DNA of 64,000 nucleotides, taken from NCBI RefSeq assembly GCF_019175285.1, contig NC_056524.1, forward strand, positions 96,031,688-96,095,687, written 5' to 3'. This DNA comes from Sceloporus undulatus (taxonomy: Eukaryota > Chordata > Lepidosauria > Squamata > Phrynosomatidae). The notes under the pieces were generated by a model. That model saw only the letters and a list, made by a program, of their open reading frames with translations. It made no database searches and had not been told where the DNA came from. Of this stretch, positions 26,201-34,920 are shown piece after piece; position 1 is the first letter of the stretch; each line of letters opens with the position of its first letter. The position numbers and the translations under genes are program-made.

Positions 26201-29200
26201 CATTTTTTGATCATGATTAGGAATGAATCAGTTACTTTCCCCAACTGCCTTGAATACAAAGTTATATGAAAAGGGGGTGCAATGATTCTCAGCAAAGAGC
26301 TTTGCAGAAGTGCACTATGCTCTTGTGGAACATAAGATCACTTCTTATCCACCTTACCTTACAGCATCTGCCAGGTAGTGCCAGCACAAATAGATGGTTT
26401 TGGAGTAGTACATCAGATTATGATACTGAGACTTGGGACCCAATTTGGTGAGGTAGAGATTGGATATTTCTGTGTTTCCATAAAGAGCTAAAAAAAGAAG
26501 AAGAAGAAATGAGAGGGGAAGAATCAGAACTTTACACTGTGGATAATAATACAGCTCTTGTTATTCATCTTCATTTTAATCACAAGAAGACTGGATTTAG
26601 AAAACACATCAAAGCCAGATTCAGAACTCCCATTCAGTTTTCAGTTCTACCATGTTCCAGGGCTGCATTTACACTGCAGTATTAATGCACTTTGACACCG
26701 CTTTAATTGCCATGGCTCAATGCTATGGAATTCTGGGATTTGTAGTTTTGTGAGATATTTATTCTTCTCTGTCAGGCCTCTGGTGCCACATCAAACTACA
26801 AATGCCAAGTTTCCATAGGATGAAGCCGGGACAGTTAAAGCAGTATCAAAGTGTGGCAGCAGCCCAGGTTAATATTTTTATCATTTCTAGTCACATATTT
26901 TTCAGGGGCATCTTCTGGACAAATGCTAAACCCATTCAAAATTCTCACTGAATCCACTTGCTCCACCAATGCCAAATTTGTACACTTTCATTATATTCTG
27001 ACCTTTCTCTTAACCTAAAAAAATCACAAATGTTGTAAGTATTCCCTATAAGAGAAATTATCCATTTTCTCAATCATTCGTATTATCCCTTTCTATCCCC
27101 CTCTCAGTTCTGAAATATAATTTTTGAAATGTGGTGTCCAGAATTTTTCTCAGTAATCAAAATATAGATTTGTACAAAGGCAGCACAATATTTGAAGTTT
27201 CATTTTCAACCCTAACCCTTTCTTATTGATCCTCAAACATGGAATCTGTTTGTTTTTTAGCAGCTATACATAGGGTCAATATTTTCATCAAGCTACCTCA
27301 ACCCCCCAAATCCTTTCTTGTACAATCAATACCAGATGAAAGCCCATTACAACAAGTTTGAATCGGGATCTTTGCTCCAATATCCATCTCTGTACGTGAC
27401 ATACATTGGAACAGGCAATGGGAGATGGTCTGGGAACTACTTCTTTTATATACACCTGTCTGTGGACTGAAGCTGGTCCAGAAATGTGACAAAAACATTA
27501 AAAATCCAAACCAGAAGTGGCTGGTTTCCTATTCCCATTCCCATTCCATTTTCTTTTGTTTTTTAATGGGGGTGGGGACACTCCAACTATCCTGATTTGG
27601 CAGGGACAGTTCTAATTAATCCCTTGTTGTCTCACTGTTTTAGATGCGTGTCAAATGTCCTAGGTCCCATCCTACTACCACTTTCCCTCTTTTTACTCAG
27701 GTTACTTTGATTGCTAGAAACTAAGGACATTGGTTTTGTTAGTGTGACTATGTGAACAATTTCACTCATACAGTGTGCCCTTTTTTTTACACAGGGGATC
27801 CATTCTGGACCCCCCGCGTAAAAAAACCTACGTATGCTCGAGCCCCATTGAAAATAATGGGGCTCGTGCATGGCACGGTGCACGGTGGTGCGGTGGCACG
27901 TGCCCCATTACTCTTAATGGGATGTGCCGCCCCTTCCTCCCTGTGCGCTCCCACGGGCTCCCTGGCGGCTTTCAGGTATCCGCGTATGGTGCATCCGCAT
28001 ATGACACGGGTGCACTGTACATTCCAGTTTTGTTGTTCACACTATTTTTTTAAATCGGAACCACATCTCTGCACATCTCTGTGAGTTCTGTTGTTCACAT
28101 GTGTCAGCACTGCGCATAAAGATGGAGTTGATGATGCGGATGTATTCAAAACACATTGAACACATGCAGAGTTTTATCCTGGTTTATCTCAGGTCTATTC
28201 GCATTGGTTATTCACATAGCCAACAATGCAAATCTTTTAGGAAAACTTGTGGGGAAAAAACAGGATTGATTATCCTGAGTTAAGTGAGGTTTTTTTTTAC
28301 AGCCCCTCCCCCAAGACTTACTCAGGTACATTTGAAACGCATGCAAACAACAAAGATTCAACCCACATTCAACCAAAATTATTTTCACTGTCTGAATAAC
28401 CTCTGAGTTCAAAGTGCAAAAGTAGTTGGCACTCAACTAACTCAACAGGGGATAGGGTTGGTGGAAACTTGCCCTTCCCTGCAGGCTGGGACAAATGCAA
28501 ACTATGCAGCTTGTCCAAGCTTAATGTGTTCTTTTTCATTAATAAGGTTTGCTAACTTGCCCACACACTGCAGTTCCGTGGGCACATGTTCAGTTTTCAT
28601 ATTTCAACATCTGCATCGTGTTGATGTAATACAACCTGGTGAGTGCAGAGACCAGAAGTGGAGTGGTTGGTCATGTTACCTTCTTCTTGGTTCACCTCTG
28701 CTCTCAAGAGCTTTAAACCAACACAGGCATCCAGAAGCCTCTCCATTCCATGAAGGCTGCAACCCAGCCGTTCTGCAATGACCTTTGAGGATAGGTTCTT
28801 CCCTGATTCTTTCAGGAGATCAAAAATTCCCAGTTCACAGGCAGTGAACATCACCTAAAGGCAAAGGAAGGAACGGGAATTAAAGTCGCCAACAAGGAGA
28901 GAGTACACAGTCTTGGGAGATGTGTTTACACTAGAAAGGTAGAATGACAATGTAACCTTCCATTATAGAACTTTGATTAAGCTTTAATGTAGCAACAAAG
29001 CACTGCTCATATGTAGTGATTTATATGTGTCATTTACATCTCTCATATATTTTGTTGCTGCACCAAACAAAACTCCCTAGTATGTTAAAGTTAGGAGCAA
29101 GCATGATGTAGTGGTTTAAGCCTGCTCAGTCATGGAAACTTTACTGTGTAATCTTGGGCATGTCACACTCTCTCAGCTTCAGAAGGAGGCAAAGGTATAC

Positions 29201-31451
29201 CCCACTCTGAACAAATCTTGCCAAGATGTTAGGTTCACCTTAAGATTACCATAAGTCAGAAACAAATTGAAAACATACAACATATTAAAGTCACAACTGT
29301 AAGCAGAAGTCCTTATTGTTTTTCCCCAGTAACAAACACTTCTTTCTCCTTATGATTTCCTACATATATACCTCACCCATATTTTCTCCAGATACTGATA
29401 GATTAGACTAATGGCTTAATGCTTCTTGATAAGTGAACTCAGCATTGGATAAAATGGCTTAAAAGGTGATATTTAATACCAGCCCACCTGAATTCAGTCT
29501 CCCAATAATTGGAATAAATGTGGAGAACTAGGTTTCTGTTACCATCTATGTTGGTCTTGTCCTCTCATTTATAAATTCTGTTTGTTTGTTTGCTTTTGGT
29601 GAGATAAATCAGATTATTGTCCATGACAGGGGTAGGCAACCTTTTTGAGCCGGGGGCCGGGTTGCTATCCCTCAGACAACTGGGGGGCCGAAGCCAAAAA
29701 AATAAATAATTAAATAATTTTTAAAAAAATTAAATACATAAATAAACCGGGACAAATGTTGGACAGAAATTTCAAATGGAGGACAGGTTTTTTTAAAAAA
29801 TGGAGGACACGCAAAAAATTTGCTGATTTTTTAAAAAATGTTAATATAAATGCATGTTTCGGAGGCTTCTATAGACAATTGCCCCCCCTTGCCCGCCGCT
29901 TGCCCCCCTTGCCAGCCTTCTCCTGATAGGCCAAAGGCCCCACGCCCTCACGCAAGAGGCCAAAGGCTCCGGCGGCAATCGGCGGCAGGACTGGGCGGGG
30001 GCCGGTCCCAAGGCCTTGCCGGGCCGCATCCGGCCCGCAGGCCGCAGGTTGCCTACCCCTGGTCCATGAGATAAGACTGACCTCAGATCTTGTTTTATTA
30101 TCTGTGTTTTCAGGGACAAAAGTGAACCTTCTTCATAAAGCTTTAATAAGTTTTAAGTGTCATTTGGCTAGATTAGAGATAGCATAAATTTGGAAAGATG
30201 CAGGGAAACTATCAGTAGTCAGTTGCCAATGTAGGTTGTGTTCCTTATCTCTGTTAGAAAAGCTAATACTGTATGTCAAATGCAGGATATATATTCTGGG
30301 ATAGCTGTGTTAGCCATGCAGCAAAATACAACAAAGTCCAAAATCCACAAAACAGTGATAACTTTATGGGACCAACTAAAAAAGAACAAAATATGCAATG
30401 CAAACTTTTGAAACTTCTTCATCAGACAAGGATGTTAAAAACCAGACTGGAGAAGAAAAGTGATGATATTAGGTCTACATTTTATTTCACACTAGTGAAG
30501 AATTTTAGCATGTGTAAATCAGATCTGTCTTTTATTCTGTACATTCTTTCCATCTGAAATATTAGAAGGATATAATAGAATCCTGTAGCACCTTTGAGAA
30601 AAAGACACTTCATGGATTCTGGTCCACTTCATCAGTCATATGGAGTGAAATTTCTATGAACAGACAATTATACCAACCAATATACTAGAAGTGCAACAAG
30701 TTAACAGCCAAAGATAACAAACTTTAGATGATAACAAGGTCAATGTAGGGGCATAAGCTCTATATTTGTATGTGTGCCTTTAAGTCACCTGTTGGCTTAT
30801 GGCAACCCCATTAATTTAATGGTTTTGCCACTTCCTTCCTCTGAAATATAGCCTAGAGCATATATTCATTAGTGGTCTCCCATCCAAGTACTAACCAGAG
30901 CTGACTCTGCTTAGCTTCCAAGATCAGACAGAAGCTGGTGCCTTTATGGCATTTAGGCCAAGCTAGGGGAAGCTAGGGGCATGAGCTACAGAAGATTTAA
31001 CAAATTCTATTCATTCTACATATTAAAGCAGAAATGGTAACAAAAAAAAATCAAGGCATTTTAATTTAGTATGGCAAATAAATTTCTTGCCTGTCAAGTT
31101 TTTAATTTTGGATTTCCACCGACCTTGCCCCAACAGAGATTTTGGAATTTCCTAGTTCAGGGAGCTTAAACTAGTTATTTTGATACTGCTCCATAATCTA
31201 ATAACAATATCCATTCCAATGCACACTGACAACATCTGTATTTTTAATTCATATTAAAGCTGTTTCGAAAGGTAGGTTAAAAGGTTTTCCCCATTTTGCC
31301 AATACTATACATAGTTTCCAGACTGTTTAATTCACAGCTGTAACAGCAACAACAAAATATTTTTCAGTTATTGCCTTACCTTTGATATTAAAAATCCATT
31401 CTGGTACTGAATTAGGATGTGTGGATATTCAAGGTCTTCTGCGGAGCTCAT
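14066..31451 (-). CDS. ASMT: Acetylserotonin O-methyltransferase, complete, 8 coding exons
   Basis: Transfers a methyl group from S-adenosylmethionine to N-acetylserotonin, giving melatonin; a soluble enzyme of pineal and retina (family knowledge). The coding exons, in gene order, are 31451-31380, 28854-28680, 26487-26358, 22028-21960, 20503-20385, 17722-17582, 15621-15499 and 14277-14066. They sum to 1041 nt, or 346 residues plus stop; human ASMT is about 345. All junctions are GT-AG and the phases agree (0,1,2,2,1,1,1). Residues 1-110 form the plant-methyltransferase-like dimerisation region. The AdoMet glycine motif DLGGGAGAL is at about 186-194 and spans the exon 5/6 junction. The catalytic-site motif ARILHDW is at 252-258, with the His-Asp pair at 256-257. 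The C-terminus is LYDAILGRK. No internal stop or missing key residue is seen, so the gene looks functional. It lies downstream of AKAP17A on the same strand, as in human PAR1. A non-coding first exon further 5' cannot be excluded. Confidence 0.96.
14569..14941. mobile_element. MITE in ASMT intron 7
   Basis: Left AGATTATCATGTGGGGAAGG and right (reverse complement) AGATTATTAGACGGGGGAAC are inverted. The interior pairs GCATTGCATTAACGCG-type arms with AATGCCATTTCAATGACGGG. Confidence 0.65.
15190..15221. repeat. (CTTT)n microsatellite in ASMT intron 7
   Basis: About seven tandem units. Confidence 0.9.
15499..15621 (-). CDS. ASMT: ASMT coding exon 7 (residues 236-277)
   Basis: Encodes GDFFKDHIPEADLYILARIL and HDWEDEKC, with the catalytic-site His-Asp pair. 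The acceptor is AATACAG and the donor GTATGT. Length is 123 nt, phase 1 to 1. Confidence 0.94.
16175..16380. mobile_element. Inverted-repeat MITE in ASMT intron 6
   Basis: Paired CCATGGCTG/CATGGCAG halves around GAGACACTAGAGCTCTTTGG; relative of 1490-1695 and 6081-6275. It abuts the L2 fragment that follows. Confidence 0.55.
16383..17195 (-). mobile_element. L2-group LINE fragment with C-terminal RT-ORF, in ASMT intron 6
   Basis: 16594-17157 encodes 187 residues of the L2-type ORF2 C-terminus (LETVVHALVTSCLDFCNALY, LQLVQNMAARLVTG, LKTHLFQQAFP stop). The 3' UTR ends at an AAATAAAATA tail. 5' truncated. This open stretch is unbroken, so it is relatively young. Confidence 0.88.
17582..17722 (-). 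CDS. ASMT: ASMT coding exon 6 (residues 189-236)
   Basis: Completes the glycine loop (GGAGALAHECISLYP) and continues with AVTIFDLPKVIETTKKHF, the strand that binds the AdoMet ribose through an acidic residue. The acceptor is GAAAAG and the donor GTAAAT. Length is 141 nt, phase 1 to 1. Confidence 0.94.
17806..18152. mobile_element. Inverted-repeat MITE in ASMT intron 5
   Basis: Left GAGATCCCATGAGAAAAC and right (reverse complement) GAGATCCCGTGAGAAAAT within about 43-bp TIRs; the inner AGCAGCTTTT / AAAAGCTGCT also pairs. It lies about 85 bp upstream of exon 6 in gene sense. Confidence 0.75.
18251..18616. mobile_element. MITE of the TACAGAC-end group with 3-bp target duplication
   Basis: Ends GGCCTGGTACAGACTGGC and GGTGGCCTGTCAAGCCCC, flanked by ATA on both sides (18248-18250, 18617-18619). 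366 bp, in ASMT intron 5. Confidence 0.8.
18622..18692 (-). mobile_element. 5S-derived SINE, 3' fragment
   Basis: Matches the Bov-B-like tail and the AATACTCAGAGGTGGTTT segment of the fuller copies at 30768 and 36582. Confidence 0.6.
19190..20000. other. ASMT intron 5, unassigned part with eroded MITE
   Basis: 19190-19345 looks like a worn hAT-type MITE. An open minus-strand stretch at 19532-19789 (85 codons) has no recognised homology and no splice context. Confidence 0.3.
20007..20226 (+). mobile_element. Sauria-type tRNA SINE, ASMT intron 5
   Basis: GGCCAGCATGGATTGAGCAT, box B GGTTCGAATCCC, body GGTCACACCCTCTCAGGCTC, and the Bov-B-like tail AACTTGAAGGCACACAACAC. It ends about 160 bp before exon 5 on the plus strand. 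Confidence 0.9.
20385..20503 (-). CDS. ASMT: ASMT coding exon 5 (residues 149-189)
   Basis: The acceptor is CTGTAG and the donor GTAAGT. It encodes SEEEMIKFMYGLNATWSICG and then RDVLVAFDLSPFTVIYDLGG. The last four residues open the AdoMet-binding glycine loop. Length is 119 nt. Confidence 0.94.
20940..21725. mobile_element. Worn DNA-transposon copy split by a younger MITE, ASMT intron 4
   Basis: The left part (about 20940-21130) and right part (21513-21725) read as one repeat once 21134-21509 is set aside; a related stretch lies at 32380-32660 (CCAGGA...CCCTTTTTTACAACA). Confidence 0.45.
21134..21509. mobile_element. MITE of the TACAGAC-end group with 3-bp target duplication
   Basis: Ends GGTCTGGTACAGACTGCTGG and GATGGTCTGTCAAGCCCC, flanked by AAA on both sides. 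376 bp, clearly related to 18251-18616 along its length. Confidence 0.8.
21960..22028 (-). CDS. ASMT: ASMT coding exon 4 (residues 126-149)
   Basis: A 69-nt exon with acceptor CCTAAG and donor GTAAGA. With the split arginine it reads REGKKQYQRAFGISSKDVFE then ALYR, against human REGRNQYLETFGVPAEELFT. It enters and leaves in phase 2. Confidence 0.92.
22110..22195 (-). mobile_element. L2/CR1-group LINE 3' tail, ASMT intron 3
   Basis: TTTTTTTATTTATTTAGTAT then CCCACCTTTCTTCTGGGA: reverse complement of a LINE 3' end. Confidence 0.5.
23288..24372. mobile_element. 1085-bp GC-rich DNA transposon derivative, ASMT intron 3
   Basis: Perfect 19-bp TIRs GGCGGGATACAGACGGGCA, flanked by ATA on both sides (23285-23287, 24373-24375). 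It has no transposase frame; open frames (152 codons minus, 92 plus) reflect GC content. It is the longest member of the TACAGAC-end group here. Confidence 0.85.
24376..24540. mobile_element. TACAGAC-group MITE fragment
   Basis: Contains GGAGCGGCCTGCAGCTGC and CTTAGGGGCGGTCTGCACAG, the family body and right end. It abuts the preceding element. Confidence 0.5.
24778..25150. mobile_element. hAT-type MITE with perfect 8-bp target duplication, ASMT intron 3
   Basis: TIRs CAGGGGTAGGCAACCT / AGGTTGCCTACCCCTG, flanked by CTTTATAC on both sides (24770-24777, 25151-25158). 373 bp; sibling of 29627-30061. Confidence 0.93.
25160..26355. other. ASMT intron 3, remainder
   Basis: AT-rich, with a T/A run near 25299-25316; nothing recognised. 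Confidence 0.4.
26358..26487 (-). CDS. ASMT: ASMT coding exon 3 (residues 83-126)
   Basis: The acceptor is TTTTTTTAG. The product starts ALYGNTEISNLYLTKLG and ends CWHYLADAVR, matching human AFYRNTELSSDYLTT and CWGHLADAVR. The donor is GTAAGG. Length is 130 nt. It was not visible as a long open frame and was found by homology and splice phase. Confidence 0.93.
26664..26873. mobile_element. Inverted-repeat MITE, ASMT intron 2
   Basis: GGGCTGCATTTACACTGCAG and AAGTGTGGCAGCAGCCC form the ends. The inner GGGATTTGTAGTTTTGTGAG recurs at 6081-6275. Confidence 0.75.
27771..28017. mobile_element. TA-flanked MITE, ASMT intron 2
   Basis: CAGTGTGCCC at the left and GGGTGCACTG at the right with TA on both sides; an inner GCCCCATTGAAAATAATGGG hairpin. 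247 bp. Confidence 0.75.
28680..28854 (-). CDS. ASMT: ASMT coding exon 2 (residues 25-83)
   Basis: The acceptor CTTTAG precedes GTG ATG TTC, giving VMFTACELGIFDLLKESG, the winged-helix part of the dimerisation domain. The donor is GTAACA after GAAGAAG. Length is 175 nt and it ends in phase 1. Confidence 0.94.
29093..29283 (+). mobile_element. Sauria-type tRNA SINE, ASMT intron 1
   Basis: GCATGATGTAGTGGTTTAAG, CATGTCACACTCTCTCAGCT and AACAAATCTTGCCAAGATG; the tail is worn. Confidence 0.8.
29627..30061. mobile_element. hAT-type MITE with perfect 8-bp target duplication, ASMT intron 1
   Basis: Same family as 24778-25150 but with extra sequence of about 60 bp in the GC-rich right half. Flanked by GTCCATGA at 29619-29626 and 30062-30069. 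Confidence 0.93.
30285..30660 (+). repeat. Interspersed repeat with CTTCATCAG signature, two pieces
   Basis: GATAGCTGTGTTAGCCATGC ... CTTCTTCATCAGACAAGGAT and, later, AATCCTGTAGCACCTTTGAG ... CCACTTCATCAGTCATATGG. Similar pieces at 51595-51675 (plus) and 61790-61850 (minus). Class not assigned. Confidence 0.5.
30768..30959 (-). mobile_element. 5S-rRNA-derived SINE with Bov-B-like tail, ASMT intron 1
   Basis: Minus strand holds 5S-like CTGATCTTGGAAGCTAAGCA and TTAGTACTTGGATGGGAGAC, then the shared tail. Confidence 0.85.
31380..31451 (-). CDS. ASMT: ASMT coding exon 1 (residues 1-24)
   Basis: Begins ATG AGC TCC and encodes MSSAEDLEYPHILIQYQNGF then LISK. This aligns with the human N-terminus (MGSSEDQAYRLLNDYANGF). 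It ends AAG followed by GTAAGG, phase 0. An in-frame upstream ATG near 31586 is ignored because homology starts at 31451. Confidence 0.93.
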
Positions 31452-32960
31452 TTTTCTGCAGTGATCTGTGAGAAATCCTCTTTCCTTGTCTTCATTTAAA
31501 TAAGCTTCTTTTGCTTGTGGACACAGATCATTCTGCGTAGTCCTGTTTAACTGTACTAATACCATTTCAGACATATGCTCTGACAAATGTGCTGATATGG
31601 GGCCTCTTTTCTACAAAAACATGTTGCTATGGGTTCAGTGGCTTCTGATAGAAATGGACTGCTTGGATGGCATATGTTAAAATAAAGGTTGGCATAATTA
31701 TTATATATACATATTGGGTTCAATCTAGAGTGTCATTCTTAGGAAAGATCCAGACATTGAAATGAATGGGCAAATCAGTCAAGGATAACCTGAGACCTAT
31801 TGGATTGGATAGGGGCAGCTAGTAGATTTCCCATTACAGGGGCAGTGAATACATTGTGAGTTTTACTCCCTCCTCCTGCAGCTGCTCTTAAGTTGAACAG
31901 GAGTCCTTCCAGGGCCAAACCTCTAAAGATATAGGAGTCCAACATTGGCAGAGCTCAAATTCAACTTGGAGCATCTGTTGAAGAAGTAGAAGTAAAATCA
32001 AGAATAGATTCACACACACACAATACAGCAAATCCAATGGCCACCCTGTTGGATACAGATACTTCTGCCTCCACCTAAAAGCCCCCTGAAAATGCTGCTA
32101 CACAGAAAGTAGAGAACCTGCTGAATGGGTTGGGATGTGGTATGGAGGCATAGGGGGAATTCCTAAAAAATAAAAATGAAGCACGTTCTGTTACGTTTCT
32201 CTCACTTCCATCCAGTTTTCCTTATCTACCACTGCCATCCACAATCCTCAAAACCCTTGTGTGCTGCTAATAGGACTACAGTTGAGGGAGGGACAAAGAA
32301 GTCTACTTCTGGAATGCCAGCCACACACCTAAACCTGGTTCCACCCATTGATTTCAATAGGTCTGCTCCAGGGGTAGAGAACAGTCAGTAGTTTGGGGCC
32401 ATATTGCTTCTCCAGGACACCTTGGAAAGCCACATTCCTCTGTCGTTCACTTGCAAAAAAGCCCCCCCCCCCCAATTTCTAGGAGGCTTTGAGGGGGACT
32501 TTTGCTATGTATTTGGGTCCCTCATGTCCATTTTATGTCCAGGAGAGGCCCCTTTTTTACAACAAGAAGTCATCTGTTTTTTAAAACACATCTCTTGGTT
32601 CTACAATGGCTGATGTGGCTCCCCCGCACTCCAGCAGTCTACCCTAAGCATGGCTCTGATTTGAAAAATGTGTTGAGTACAGGGAAGAAATCGTTTTGCA
32701 TTCTTCTTGATTAGTTGTATGTGGTTTGAAATAATTTGATAAAAGAGAAGTTTCTTTTCCTTCTCCAGGAGCCTGCTGGGATGGCCACTAAAGTTGTCAG
32801 GGTTTTTATATTTTGCCCCAAAGAGAATATAATGATACCAAAATGTGTACTTTTGTAGAGTGGCTTGTAACTTTGCTGACTGACAAAAAAATTAGATGGA
32901 TTTTGAGTGAGCATGAATGATGAGGGAGTAATGGGAGACTGCATGTATTTGTGCAGTTGG
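31452..32960. other. ASMT upstream region, mostly unassigned
   Basis: No CpG island and no clear upstream exon. 32380-32660 is a worn repeat shared with 20940-21130. A C12 run is at about 32463-32474. Confidence 0.4.
31494..31503 (-). promoter_or_regulatory. TATA-like motif upstream of the ASMT start codon
   Basis: TTATTTAAAT on the gene strand about 45 nt before the ATG. It would give a very short 5' UTR. Candidate acceptors lie between it and the ATG (CTCACAG, CTGCAG), so a spliced 5' UTR exon is an equal alternative. Confidence 0.2.
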
Positions 32961-32962
32961 TA

Positions 32963-33179
32963 TTGCTGTGTGCCTTCAAGTAATTTCTGACTTATGGCAA
33001 TCCTAAGGTGAACCTACCATCGGGTTTTCTTGATGGGTTTCTTCAGAAGTTTGCCACAGCCTTCCCCTGAGACTGAGTGTGACTTGTCCAAGGTAAGCCT
33101 TTGGGTTTAGATGGCTGGAATTCAAACCCTGGTCTCCAGAGCCATAGTCCAATCCTGAAACCACTACACCATGCTGGCA
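32963..33179 (-). mobile_element. Sauria-type tRNA SINE
   Basis: TGTGTGCCTTCAAGTAATTT at the tail end, GGAATTCAAACCCTGGTCTC for the box B/anticodon part, and ACTACACCATGCTGGC at the head. Confidence 0.88.
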
Positions 33180-33827
33180 ATACCCCTGGGGGGAAAATCA
33201 ACAAGGTCTCTTGCAAAAAAAGTGTTACATGTGTGAAAAACTGAATTAGTAGTTAGGCTAGAAATTGTATGAAGAAAGGAAGCTGGTTTGAATACCAATT
33301 TCCCAGGTCAGCCAGTAACTGAAAAAAAATCTTGTTGGTCAGATTGAGGAAACTCCTTCTGGAAACAACTTGAATATGTAATCCAAATTACTCCAGTACC
33401 ATTAAATGAAGTGCACATCTGATGATGCAGGGAGAAATCTATCAATTACCAGGCATGAATATTCCCCAGAGAATTTGCCTCCAGCAGGAAAAATCTGGTT
33501 TGAGAATCACATTTAGGCATCATGATCTGCTTGGGATTCTTTTTAGTTGTTGTGCTTTAACATGACTATAATGCCTTCCACCATAGGCTGGTGGATTCTT
33601 TCCCTTTTTTGTTCTTTCCCTCTTTTCCTGTCCACTGGCAAAATGAGGACAATTAGAATGAGTTATTAAGCTAATGTGGGAGAATGGCAAGCAGGGAAGA
33701 ATAAGCAAAACTCAAGAGATTTACTTGTCCAAAAGTTTGCATTTCAGAGCTGTTCTGGTTTTTCTGGGCTGAGTCATGCTTGTGTCTACAAGAAGGCACT
33801 TTTATAATCCAGTTTCTGTAAGACATA

Positions 33828-34203
33828 GGGCCAGAACATACAGCCATTTAAAACAGCTGTCCAGGCAGCTTGTGAGCGTGGTGTTTATACACTACACGCT
33901 CCCAAGCCATCCTGAAGCTACCTGGAAGTTGGGCAGCCACTAGATGTGGCTGGCTTTAAGACACTGCGGCAGTGTAGCATTAACATGTTGCATACCAACA
34001 GAGCATCTTGAAGCCAGCTTTGGGCTGTGGCAGGACTGGGAAAGGTGCCTCTTTCCCTGCCCAAAAAGGAGCAGATCTTTCCCGCTCCTTTTTGGGCCGG
34101 GTTCAAGGTGGATTGGGGCCACAACATGTGATGGCCATGGCCCCGATCCATCTTCACTGGGAGCAGTTTCAAGCCACCCCTTCTTGCCAGTCTGTTCTGG
34201 CCG
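33828..34203. mobile_element. MITE of the TACAGAC-end group with ATA on both flanks
   Basis: GGGCCAGAACATACAGCC and (reverse complement of the right end) GGCCAGAACAGACTGGC; ATA at 33825-33827 and 34204-34206. Body shares GGGGCCACAAC / GCCATGGCCCC with 2297-2542. 376 bp. Confidence 0.7.
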
Positions 34204-34559
34204 ATACTCCCAAAATGTTGTCCTACTTTCTGCTCCTGGATTCGTTTTGCGAATTATTGAAACAACTGGCCTAAGCCATGTGCCATATTTAGGCTATTTT
34301 TCAGGGTTCCTTCTTATTAGTTATTTGTTTTATTCTTTTATGGTTTGCTATTAGTGAAGCTTTTTTTTTTTTTGCTCAGTGCATTCTGTGTGTAGACAGA
34401 CAGATGTGTGTTCAATAAAATTCCTTTAGAAATCACTGTGTGAATGTGGGACCAGGCTCTTGAGGTGCGCTACTGTCAAGGTTCAAAGATCTCATAAAGA
34501 TCTTGGAACATTTACCTTGGGAGCTTAGCCAGTAACCATCTCTTTCCCCCATTTCTATA

Positions 34560-34920
34560 AGGGATGGAGAAGCTTTGGAACCTACAGTCATCCACTGAAA
34601 CCATACAGCATGAGATTCAGAACAAATAAATGGAACTACAGTACCTCTTCACATAGCACATAATTAAACTTTGGAAATCATTGTCAGCTTGGTTTCAAAA
34701 GAGGATAAATTCATGGACTATGGTGCCATTAGTGACTGCCAGTTAGGATGGATATAACTCACCTCCAGTATCTGAAGCAAAATGCCTCCATGTATTAGTT
34801 CTTAGGGAGCAGGAGATGGAGGGTGTAATTTGACTTAAATCCAGTGGGGAACTGTTTGGCCATAAAACAATCCTTTGCCCTGATCTAGTATGGCTCTGCC
34901 CTATGCTCTTAAAATCAGTA
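34560..34920 (+). mobile_element. CR1-like LINE 3' UTR fragment
   Basis: CACATAGCACATAATTAAAC, AAAAGAGGATAAATTCATGG and GGGGAACTGTTTGGCCA follow the same order as the copies at 36880 and (minus) 45138. Confidence 0.6.

Noticed and set aside
31452-31586. Longer ASMT N-terminus from an upstream in-frame ATG
   Set aside because: The extra 45 codons have no counterpart in known ASMT proteins, while the MSSAEDL start aligns with them.
33944-34354. 136-codon open frame on the plus strand
   Set aside because: It falls mostly in the 33828-34203 MITE and runs into flanking sequence; antisense frames of similar length exist.
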